Shown in pieces: positions 29,881-39,277 of a stretch of 64,000 bases of DNA. Where the stretch lies: assembly GCA_963573315.1 (NCBI GenBank), contig OY752140.1, positions 3,286,001 to 3,350,000 on the forward strand. Reading direction: 5' to 3'. The notes beneath the pieces are model-generated. The model was given only the letters and a program-made list of their open reading frames with translations, made no database searches and had not been told where the DNA came from. This DNA is from Entomortierella parvispora. Lineage: Eukaryota > Mortierellomycota > Mortierellomycetes > Mortierellales > Mortierellaceae. How positions within the stretch are numbered: position 1 is the stretch's first letter; each line of letters opens with the position of its first letter. The translations under genes and the position numbers were made by a program.

Positions 29881-32816
29881 TCCTCTGCCCTCATCTGCCC
29901 TCATCAATCCTCCTCTGCCCTCATCAATCCTCCTCTGCCCTCCACAATCCTCCTCTGCCCTCCACAATCCTCCTCTGCCCTCCACAATCCTCCTCAATCC
30001 TCCTCTGCCCTCCTCAATCCTCCTCTACCCTCATCAATCCTCCTCTACCCTCCTCAATCCTCCTCTACCCTCCTCAATCCTCCTCTGCCCTCCTCAATCC
30101 TCCTCTACCCTCCTCAATCCTCCTCTACCCTCATCTATCCTCCTCTGCCCTCCTCTGCCCTCCTCTGCCCTCCACAATCCTCCTCTGCCCTCCTCAATCC
30201 TCCTCTACCCTCATCAATCCTCCTCTGCCCTCATCAATCCTCCTCTGCCCTCCACAATCCTCCTCTGCCCTCCACAATCCTCCTCTGCCCTCCACAATCC
30301 TCCTCAATCCTCCTCTGCCCTCCTCAATCCTCCTCTACCCTCATCAATCCTCCTCTACCCTCCTCAATCCTCCTCTACCCTCCTCAATCCTCCTCTGCCC
30401 TCCTCAATCCTCCTCTACCCTCCTCAATCCTCCTCTACCCTCATCTATCCTCCTCTGCCCTCCTCTGCCCTCCTCTGCCCTCCACAATCCTCCTCTGCCC
30501 TCCACAATCCTCCTCTGCCCTCCACAATCCTCCTCAATCCTCCTCTACCCTCCTCAATCCTCCTCTACCCTCATCTATCCTCCTCTGCCCTCCTCTGCCC
30601 TCCTCTGCCCTCCTCTGCCCTCCACAATCCTCCTCTGCCCTCCTCAATCCTCCTCTACCCTCATCTATCCTCCTCTGCCCTCCTCTGCCCTCCTCTGCCC
30701 TCCACAATCCTCCTCTGCCCTCCTCAATCCTCCTCTACCCTCATCAATCCTCCTCTGCCCTCCTCAATCCTCCTCTACCCTCATCAATCCTCCTCTACCC
30801 TCCTCAATCCTCCTCTACCCTCATCAATCCTCCTCTACCCTCCTCAATCCTCCTCTACCCTCCTCAATCCTCCTCTGCCCTCCTCAATCCTCCTCAATCC
30901 TCCTCTGCCTTCCTCAATCCTCCTCTGCCCTCCACAATCCTCATCAATCCTCCTCTACCCTCATCAATCCTCCTCTGCCCTCCTCAATCCTCCTCTGCCC
31001 TCCTCAATCCTCCTCTGCCCTCCTCAATCCTCCTCTGCCCTCCACAATCCTCCTCTGCCCTCCACAATCCTCCTCTGCCCTCCACAATCCTCCTCAATCC
31101 TCCTCTACCCTCCTCAATCCTCCTCTACCCTCATCTATCCTCCTCTGCCCTCCTCTGCCCTCCTCTGCCCTCCACAATCCTCCTCTGCCCTCCTCAATCC
31201 TCCTCTACCCTCATCTATCCTCCTCTGCCCTCCTCTGCCCTCCTCTGCCCTCCACAATCCTCCTCTGCCCTCCTCAATCCTCCTCTACCCTCATCAATCC
31301 TCCTCTGCCCTCCTCAATCCTCCTCTACCCTCATCAATCCTCCTCTACCCTCCTCAATCCTCCTCTACCCTCATCAATCCTCCTCTACCCTCCTCAATCC
31401 TCCTCTACCCTCCTCAATCCTCCTCTACCCTCCTCAATCCTCCTCTACCCTCATCTACCCTCATCAATCCTCCTCTGCCCTCCTCAATCCTCCTCTGCCC
31501 TCCTCAATCCTCCTCTACCCTCCTCAATCCTCCTCTACCCTCATCAATCCTCCTCTACCCTCCTCAATCCTCCTCTGCCCTCCTCAATCCTCCTCTACCC
31601 TCCTCAATCCTCCTCTGCCCTCCACAATCCTCCTCAATCCTCCTCTGCCCTCCACAATCCTCCTCTACCCTCCTCAATCCTCCTCTACCCTCCTCAATCC
31701 TCCTCTACCCTCCTCAATCCTCCTCTACCCTCCTCAATCCTCCTCTGCCCTCCTCAATCCTCCTCTACCCTCCTCAATCCTCCTCTACCCTCATCTATCC
31801 TCCTCTGCCCTCCTCAATCCTCCTCTACCCTCCTCAATCCTCCTCTACCCTCATCTATCCTCCTCTGCCCTCCTCAATCCTCCTCTACCCTCATCTATCC
31901 TCCTCTACCCTCCTCAATCCTCCTCTGCCCTCCTCAATCCTCCTCTGCCCTCCTCAATCCTCCTCTGCCCTCCACAATCCTCCTCTGCCCTCCACAATCC
32001 TCATCAATCCTCCTTTGCCCTCCTCTGCCCTCCTCAATCCTCCTCTACCCTCATCAATCCTCCTCTGCCCTCCTCAATCCTCCTCTGCCCTCCTCAATCC
32101 TCCTCTACCCTCCACAATCCTCCTCTGCCCTCCTCAATCCTCCTCTACCCTCATCAATCCTCCTCTACCCTCCTCAATCCTCCTCTGCCCTCCTCAATCC
32201 TCCTCTACCCTCCTCAATCCTCCTCTGTCCTCCACAATCCTCATCAATCCTCCTTTGCCCTCCTCAATCCTCCTCAATCCTCCTCTGCCCTCCTCAATCC
32301 TCCTCTGCCCTCCACAATCCTCATCAATCCTCCTTTGCCCTCCTCTGCCCTCCTCAATCCTCCTCTGCCCTCCTCAATCCTCCTCAATCCTCCTCTGCCC
32401 TCCTCAATCCTCCTCTGCCCTCCACAATCCTCATCAATCCTCCTTTGCCCTCCTCAATCCTCCTCTGCCCTCCTCAATCCTCCTCAATCCTCCTCTGCCC
32501 TCCACAATCCTCCTCTGCCCTCATCAATCCTCATCAATCCTCATCAATCCTCCTCTGCCCTCCTCAATCCTCCTCTACCCTCCTCAATCCTCCTCTACCC
32601 TCCTCAATCCTCCTCTACCCTCATCTATCCTCCTCTGCCCTCCTCAATCCTCCTTTGCCCTCCACAATCTTCCTCAATCCTCCTCTGCCCTCATCAATCC
32701 TCCTCTGCCCTCATCAATCCTCCTCTGCCCTCATCAATCCTCCTCTGCCCTCATCAATCCTCCTCTGCCCTCATCTATCTTCCTCTGCCCTCATCAATCC
32801 TCATCTATCCTCCTCT
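29881..32816 (+). repeat. 2.9-kb phased 10-bp minisatellite (C/T-rich)
   Basis: About 293 consecutive 10-mers, dominated by TCCTCTGCCC, TCCTCTACCC, TCCTCAATCC, TCATCAATCC, TCATCTATCC and TCCACAATCC, usually alternating as 20-bp pairs. Every 10-mer begins at a position ending in 1 from 29881 to 32811, so I find no indel anywhere in the array, only substitutions. Higher-order copies are visible: about 280 bp at 30591-30870 recurs at 31141-31420 (offset 550), and a block from 29941 recurs from 30251 (offset 310). Long plus-strand frames through the array are a consequence of its composition. Confidence 0.95.
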
Positions 32817-32876
32817 GAATGAAATCAAGAGGACAAAAAAAGCGACGCGTGCTGTAACCCTTAATTGTCATCGCGC
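32817..32876 (+). repeat. closing copy of the 187-bp unit's unique part
   Basis: The segment ATGAAATCAAGAGGACAAAAA through CTGTAACCCTTAATTGTCATC repeats the unique part seen at 29637, 29824 and 29466. It is followed by a short variant array with GCGCTCTGTCCTCCTCT units up to about 32930. Confidence 0.85.
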
Positions 32877-32985
32877 TCTGTCCTCCTCTGCGCTCTGTCC
32901 TCCTCTGCGCTCTGTCCTCCTCTGTCCTCCTGTTCGGTGGGTGAACCACCCCCCCAGGTCCCCCAGCTCCCTGCTACCGTCTCGA

Positions 32986-33825
32986 ATGGAGGATGTCTTT
33001 CTCATCAACATCAATACGGGCCTTTTGGAGATCAGGCAGGATTGGAGACTCCACCGCAAACTTCAGCGCGCACAAGCCCTACACCCTTTCACCTTCACGC
33101 CTGACGTGGACCAAGCTAAGAGAGAGCCGGTTGTCCCTGCAGGAGGTGATCTTGCGCGCCGCATTAGGATCGTCCCGCTCGAGGTGGGGCAGCGAGGACC
33201 GCCACCTAGTCTTGACTCTGCAAATTCCAAACAGATCCGCCTCTTCCTCCAAACACCTCCGGCTTTGGACAAACGACACGGCACCCCAGCGCAATGGACA
33301 AAATTCTGGAAGGCTCACATACCACACAACGCTCGCACGATCTGGTGGAGGGCCCTGCAGGAGAAACTACCCACAGGAGTCCTAAGGAACAGGATCTGGA
33401 GAATCCCCAACGAAGAGCCGCCCTCAGCCAGCTGCGCGATTTGCGACCACGCGCAGGAAGACTTGCAGCACATGTTGTTCCTCTGCCCCTTGAAAAAGGA
33501 AGTCTGGATAACATTACTAACAGAACACTCCACCAAGCCCTATTGGACGGACGCGGAACTTAGCTCCCTGGTCGCTCTGGATAGCCGCCTAATCCGCCCC
33601 AGGCCAGAGTTCAACATCACAGGTATCCAGATCACGGCCAGCATCCTTCTCTCGGTGTGGAGTCTTCACTGGGCTTTCATCTTCGATGAGGTCCCAGTGT
33701 CCACAGCTAGGGGCATCTCAATGGCCAAACGACATATCTACTCTCTGATGGCGCAGAACAACCATCGCCAGGCGCGCACTTCACGAGCTCGACAGCAACG
33801 GGTCGTCGCCCAGAACGCACTGTGA
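32986..33825 (+). pseudogene. LINE ORF2 C-terminal fragment (zf-RVT)
   Basis: The fragment begins around MEDVFLININTG and includes TIWWRALQEKLPTG followed by a CCHC zinc-binding motif, CAICDHAQEDLQHMLFLC (C-x2-C-x7-H-x4-C). This arrangement is characteristic of the domain found after the reverse transcriptase of many fungal non-LTR retrotransposons. The catalytic domains are missing upstream, where the satellite begins, so it cannot be autonomous. Its frame is continuous with the satellite, giving an accidental 1323-residue frame from 29854 that should not be taken as a protein. Confidence 0.75.
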
Positions 33826-34173
33826 GTTGTCCCCCTTTTTTTTGATTTGTTCTCGTCGATAGCGCATCACCGTGCAGCGGGACTGCTTCGACACGCCGCC
33901 AACTCAACCAGATCGCGGCCGACCTCCCTTTTCTTCTTGTGTTCAGGCTCAACACCTCACATCTCTCGAATTTCAACCTCCTCTGCTCCCCCATTCATGC
34001 ATGCATCGCGATTGGTTCATTGCCTGAGGAGATGCCAGCAGCCCACTTTGGCATCCATTGGTACTTAAATCCGCCATGTTTGCTCCATCCCTCATTCACC
34101 TCCATTCCATTTTTCCTCCTTCCCCAAAAAAGCAACCCCCTCCTTCCCCTTCCCCAAACACTTCCCCTGCACC

Positions 34174-34701
34174 ATGGTCGACACCGCATCCAAGCCTTCC
34201 TGGGTCCCCTATGTAGACCCGGTCGCAGCGACCGACTCGAGCCAACCCCCAGCAGATGCCGAGGCAGCTACCTCACCGACCCCACCCACAGGACAGGCAG
34301 CGGCCCAAGTACCACAGACCATCCGAGAACAGATCCTAGCCGACACCACTCCTTTTCGTCCCCCCGAGACCACCGCCGACACTCTCCCGCCCATCCAACT
34401 CCCGGCATTTGTGCCCGCTGACTCTGTTATGCGCCACATGGATGCACTTGGTTACCGACATCAGGAGATCATGGTGACTATCCGCTCCCTAGAAGCGAGG
34501 ATCTTTGGCGGCATCGATTACCCCCGACGAGCCATCGAGAGTTTCCTCCTCGATGACCTACGTATCGAGGCAGAATCGCTCCGCAACGATATCGCTTTCC
34601 ACCGTTACTACCACTGGATATCAGACCTACCACAACCACGCCCCCCGATTGCCTTCTCCACCCGTCAAACCCGCGACACCCTTGCAACGCCACCGGCTTG
34701 A
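34174..34701 (+). CDS. hypothetical protein within a retroposed segment
   Basis: 175 residues starting MVDTASKPSWVPYV. The first ~90 residues are Pro/Thr/Ala-rich; the remainder is more ordered and helical (MRHMDALGYRHQEIMVTIRS, DDLRIEAESLRNDIAFHRYY). I do not recognise a family. An AATAAA signal lies 54 bp after the stop and a 16-bp A tract follows, so the unit seems to have entered by reverse transcription, either as the 3' part of the LINE or as a retrocopy. Whether it is expressed is unknown. Confidence 0.4.
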   Translation: MVDTASKPSWVPYVDPVAATDSSQPPADAEAATSPTPPTGQAAAQVPQTIREQILADTTPFRPPETTADTLPPIQLPAFVPADSVMRHMDALGYRHQEIMVTIRSLEARIFGGIDYPRRAIESFLLDDLRIEAESLRNDIAFHRYYHWISDLPQPRPPIAFSTRQTRDTLATPPA

Positions 34702-34972
34702 ATTGTATGTAAATAAGTTAGACTAAATTATTGCTAATAATTTAGTTTTAAAACAATAAAAGTCCGGCGAACCCAAAAAAAAAAAAAAAACTGTGTCCTC
34801 TCCTCAGCTGGTGGGTGGGTGGCACGGCACTTCATTACTCTCTAAACCTCGTCCAACCTCCGGCAACCTCATCCCAACCTACTTGCAGCCTCCTCCCAAC
34901 TTCCTCCTAACCTCATCTCGCCCTCACCAACCTGCCGACCACATCCCAGCCTAGCAACTTCCCCTGCCTCAA

Positions 34973-35150
34973 CTGTCGCCCTGCTGCTGACTTCCTGCGA
35001 TCCTAGCCTACCAACTTTCAACTGTCGCCCTGCTGCTGACTTCCTGCGATCCCAGCCTACCAACTTTCAATTGTCGCCCTGCTGCTGACTTCTTGCGATC
35101 CCAGGCTACCAACTTCCCCTGATTTATCTGTCGCCCTGCTGCTGACTTTC
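34973..35150 (+). repeat. about 49-bp tandem repeat, four copies
   Basis: The core CTGTCGCCCTGCTGCTGACTT recurs at 34973, 35022, 35071 and 35128 (spacing 49, 49, 57). The interval carries CTGCGATCC(T/C)AGCCTACCAAC. The last copy ends about 10 bp before the ATG at 35159, so the repeat is the proximal promoter/leader of that gene. Confidence 0.85.
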
Positions 35151-35158
35151 TTTGAAAT

Positions 35159-35799
35159 ATGGCCAAATTCACCGTTGATGGCAGAACCGTTTACATGGAC
35201 GTATTGCCATGTGGGCGTTGCTGCTGCAGTTGTGGTGGGATGATTTTGAAAAAAAATATGCATCGCCATCTGTCCAGCTGTGCAAAGTTTCTAGTGAGTT
35301 GGATTTTGTTTGGTGTCCTTCTGTTTCTATCTTCCTAAGCCTTTATCATATATTTCTATCATTTTAGGAGTCAGAGAAGCCGGAGCAGCCATTCGTATTT
35401 GGGATTGGTGGATACAAAGAATTCACAGCCTTTTCTCCCCCTGTCCCAGAGATGAACCTCATATTCGAGGTAAATGTGGAGCTAGCTCTAATCGAGGGTC
35501 TGATCAACAAGTCGCTTTCAAAAATCACCAAGTTCACAGAAGAAAAAGAGGAGAGACTCGAAAAGAACAAGGCTCAAATCAACATGATGGAGAGAAAGTT
35601 AGAGGACCAAAAGAGAGCGCTTGAACAGTTGCGCCAGGCAACGGAGAAAGCTGAGGACCTCCTGCGCCAAACTAACAGCGCATCCAAGCGACTGCAGGAT
35701 TTGGCCGATGATGCCCATGGTTTGTCAGAAGAAGTTAAAACCGTGTCACAAGACCCCAAGATGGCGGATCCTGCAACTCTTGTCGAACGCAACGATTGA
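35159..35799 (+). CDS. small Cys/His zinc-binding plus coiled-coil protein, unassigned family
   Basis: Two exons, 35159-35293 and 35368-35799, joined in phase 0 (donor GTGAGT, acceptor TTTTAG), giving 188 residues. Residues 18-41 hold a dense potential zinc site: C18, C21, C22, C23, C25, H35, H37, C41. After a conserved bridge (PFVFGIGGYKEFTAF) the C-terminal ~115 residues are rich in Glu/Lys/Leu with heptad spacing (ERKLEDQKRALEQLRQATEK), indicating a coiled coil. Neither part matches a family I know. A decayed copy with the same exon structure lies at 26549, and conservation of the Cys/His block and the bridge between the two argues that this is a real gene. Binding partner and role unknown. 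Confidence 0.75.
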
Positions 35800-36995
35800 T
35801 CTAGTACAAGATGGCAATGATTTGTGGTGCACCAAGAAACACTTCTCAAGCGATTGATCAAATGAACAAAGATAATCAATTATTACTCTCCCCCGATCCT
35901 GGCCCGGTTAGTTGCGACCAATCCTGTCACGGTCTACAACACGTCAGCAATAAAGACTTCAGGTTCGTCCGTGGTCCAAAGTAGTATACATAAAAATACT
36001 ATTTTTTCGACCGACTTGTTCTTGAACCGCCGGTATTCCGTCTTTCCAATCGGTCCTTCTAAGGACTGGGTGATCATACTTATGAACAACTGCTGGCTGC
36101 ATTGATCAGACCGATTTCATGAAGCGGCCAGTACGGACTGTTAGAATTCGATCAAAGTATTATTATATAGGATAAATATTCATCAAATCTTTGCTCCAAG
36201 TTATTTCGAGTGTCAGGCGGCCTTCGACTTTCAACAGCAATGTCCGCTAGTGAAATGTCATCGCCAAAACGCAAGACCACGTGAGTGTAGTGTTTCTCAC
36301 CAACGAGCATCCGTAACAGAAGGTGCTGGGTACAATCAACGACATTGAATATCGCATTACATACATACATATGTAGCCGCCGCTTACGCCCTCAAGTAGG
36401 CCACTAAGTGGTGGAGGAGTCAAAGTCTTGAACGGCCAATCTCTTCTGACGGAGAGGCGATATTCAATGTCGTTGACTGTACCTAGCGGAGGATTTGGCC
36501 CTTCTACGCCACCATGAGGCCAGATACATACATCGATCTAGAGACAAATCCTTATCTGTTCTACATATCTTACGCAAATATCCTTGATTTGTGGTGGAGG
36601 GAGGGTCATAGTCCAGATGCCAAACAGCACCAGTCTTTATCATTGAATAGAAATTCTATTGTTTTCGCCTATAATCAAAAGCAAACGTAAGTGCTGGGAT
36701 TTGGGTTGCAATTCTGACCAGGAAATGCCTTCCCCCGCTCGAGGGGTCATGAGCGTTGTCAAGGAGTATGGGTTTTGATGAAAACTTTGAAAGTCCTTTA
36801 GCCTACTGTCGGGGGATCCTCACCACCAATTCGATATAGCACGTAATACAGTGAAGACTGCTCACATGGTCCGGATTGATACCACTCGCAACACCCTGTT
36901 TTCAAAACTTTCGTCTTCTCGTCCACTCCACCTACCATGGCACGTTTTCAATGTGCATACTTCAGGAGAGAAGAGATATATATTGCAACTAGATA
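35800..36995. other. intergenic region with an inverted repeat
   Basis: 1.2 kb, moderately AT-rich, without a supported gene. It contains the 26-bp inverted repeat listed separately. Confidence 0.5.
36330..36482. repeat. 26-bp inverted repeat with 101-bp spacer
   Basis: Arm 1 is 36330-36355 (starts GTACAATCAACGACATTGAA); arm 2 is 36457-36482 and is its reverse complement except for one position (25 of 26). The match stops sharply at both arm edges. It could form a hairpin or be the ends of a small non-autonomous element. Confidence 0.75.
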
Positions 36996-38391
36996 TCAAT
37001 AAAAGTCATCTACAAAGAGGTGCACCTTTGCCTTCTCGTGCCCATTCTTCCACTCGTTAAATTTGCGCACCGTCTGGTCTGAGATATGTTGGTCGTGTTC
37101 GAACGCCACAGCATAGTTTCCCAGGATATAGTCTGTCGAAAAGCTGCCTCGGTACAGATTGATACACTCAAGAGTGCCTCGTGAGCCCTGAAAGGCCAAA
37201 TCCCAGAAGAATAACGCGGGACTGAACTCGGGAACTTCGTAAATGTCAATGGTTTTTAGCTGTTTGAAATCACGGAAGGCCTCCATGACCAGCTTTAGAT
37301 CGTCTCGCCGGGAATTGATTTGTTTGTACGTAAGAGTGATTCGCTCGAGGACAATGCACTTGTTGGACAAGAGCTCCAGAAGTGGAAGACCAAACTTGAC
37401 CTTGTCGCAGCGATGAAGTTCGAGCTCTGTGAGAGAGGTGCTCGAGCTGGATTTCGCGATCCATTCCAGAGCCGAGTCTGTAATCTGACTGCACTCGCCT
37501 AGGCACAGTTGCTTGATTCTTGGACAGTGTTTTGCAACGGCAAGTAAAGAGACGTCGGTGATCTTTAGGTTGCCTGTCAATTTCAGCACACGCAGGTTCC
37601 GCCGACAGAACTTTGCTACAGCAAAGAGTCCGAGGTCGGTGATGAGCCGACAGTAGGAGAGGTCAAGGGTCTCGAGGTATTGACACCTGTCGACAATGAG
37701 GGCTAGGGACGTGTCCGTGACGCCAGATGTTCCGGACAGGTTCAGGGTGACGAGGTTGGGGAAAAAAGTGGCCAGAGATTTGATGCCAGGCTCTCGAATA
37801 TCTGTGCAGGAACTCAGGTCCAGGGTTTCTAGTCCAGGATGGACAAATGTACCGAGCTTGCGGAATGTTTGGGTCTGCACAAACGGGGAGGATGTCTTCT
37901 TGCCAGAGAGGCAAAGATATTGAAGTTTTGGTGCATTTTGGAGTAGGGTCAGGAGCCAGGTATCGGGCAAGGTCGAATACAAGGTCTCCTCGACCAGGGA
38001 CATGTCTAGATAGTTAATCATCTGTGCAGTCTCGGGGCGCAAGGAACGATTGGCCATGATGGTCAGGATGGACTGGATGCACTGGAGCGGCGTGAAAACA
38101 AAGCTGTTGCTGAGCTGGGGTGACTTCCACAGCACCGGCATCACTGCTTGGTGGCACTGTGGGTTGTTGCAAAGAAGACGGACGGGGCAAGGTTAGAGTT
38201 GCAGTTCATCCAGGGGACGTCAGGAAGAATAAAAGAGCTGTTGCACAACGACCTGCCTCGTGGTTCACCAAGCATAGGATAGCCAAGGTCTCGTTTGTGA
38301 GAGGAATGCGTCTTACGACGATGGCGAGTGCATCGGGGAAGAGGGAGAAGAAGGATGGCGACGCCAACTGTGAGAAGAAGAAGTCGTCCAT
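36996..38391 (-). CDS. F-box/LRR protein (Grr1/AMN1-like repeats)
   Basis: Two exons, 38391-38269 and 38156-36996, giving 427 residues. Exon 1 encodes a start MDDFFFSQ and an F-box-like helix set (FPDALAIVVRRIPLTNETLAILCL). The acceptor CCCACAG is preceded by a CTAAC branch site, and exon 2 resumes with CHQAVMPVLWKSPQL, the second half of the F-box. The donor TTG|GTGAAC is chosen because it keeps frame; it is the weakest point. The rest is a run of cysteine-type LRRs (LETLDLSSCTDI, LVTLNLSGTSGVTD, LETLDLSYCRLITD, IKQLCLGECSQITD). The family links substrates to Skp1-cullin ubiquitin ligases; the substrate is not predictable. Unlike the F-box gene at 27712, this copy is intact. Confidence 0.8.
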
Positions 38392-39277
38392 TGGTGAAGC
38401 GAGGACCGGAGAGTGAGGAAAGGGTGAAGGACGGTAGAAGGTATCGAGGCGAGAGTGGACAGGAAGGAGGAGCGGAAAGAGGAAGAGTGAAAGGAGAAAG
38501 GAAGAAGGGAACGGCTGCAGAGGGAGAAAAGGAAGGCAAGAAGGAAGGCAAGAAGGAAGGAAAGGAAGGAAGGAGCGTGAGACAGAGAGAGAAAGAGAGA
38601 GCGAAGAAAGAAACAAGAGTCGACGGAGCAATAAAAAAAAAAAAAAAAAATCGCGCCTCAATGGGGGTGCCAGTGGGTGGATGGATCGATGGATGGATGC
38701 CGTGAAGAAGAGAGAGCCTTTGCAGCTGGACTGCATTCTGCATTCGCCCCTTCTCTGTCGACTCTGTCTTCCTCTTCCTTGTCCTGTTTCTTCTTCCTTG
38801 AGCTGGAGCGCGGTCCTTGATTGAGCGAGGCAAGTGACAGAGTGTGTGTGTATGTTGCATGTTGCGAATGTAAGCATGTGTTTGTGTGTGAGTGGCCTGC
38901 CAGTGCCATGCCATCACCAGCCTGATTGACTGTCCGCTTGGGTGCAACTGCAGCGCAGAGAGAGAGAGATACACCCGTGAAAAGGCCCTCATGGACAAGG
39001 AACAGCCCGCCTGTCATCCATCCACTCTTCCATCCCATCCATCCTTCCTTCCTCCCTTCCTTCCTTCGCACAGAAAAGCAGCCACGCGGACACGCCCCCT
39101 GCTGCACTCACCCCCCCATCCCTTGACTCCTGCCCATTTGCATTAACACCGCTCCCCGCTTCCTCCAGAGCAGATCCCATCCTTCCTTCTCTCCTTCTCC
39201 GTGCTCTGTCAATGTCCCTGTAGCGTCCATCGGCCGTGCCAAGACTCTTGCCTTCTTCCCTCCACGAACGGCTTCCC
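38392..39277. other. divergent promoter region, low-complexity
   Basis: It separates the divergent F-box/LRR and VPS8 genes. It contains (GGAA)n-like runs at 38520-38575, an 18-bp A tract near 38633-38650 and a TTCC-rich stretch near 39020-39070. No gene supported. Confidence 0.5.

Larger units (their letters stand above)
32935..34790 (+). mobile_element. 5'-truncated LINE-type retroelement 3' end with poly(A)
   Basis: The segment joins the satellite at about 32935. It carries the C-terminal zinc-binding end of a reverse-transcriptase protein (to 33825), a second small reading frame (34174-34701), an AATAAA at 34755-34760 and a 16-bp A tract at 34775-34790, which ends the segment. A genomic A tract 15 bp after AATAAA is the mark of reverse-transcribed RNA. 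No reverse transcriptase core, endonuclease, or clear target duplication is present. The left boundary is approximate. It is also possible that the 34174 frame and its A tract are a separate retrocopy. Confidence 0.6.

Noticed and set aside
29881-32816. CRISPR-like or coding interpretation of the satellite
   Set aside because: There are no unique spacers and the genome is eukaryotic; the open frames follow from composition.
32935-34806. Target-site duplication for the LINE remnant
   Set aside because: Flanks share only loose CTGT/CCTC similarity, expected next to a C/T-rich satellite; no exact duplication was found.
36152-36370. 72-residue minus-strand frame with some protein-like texture
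   Set aside because: It ends inside an arm of the inverted repeat and matches nothing I know; too short to support.
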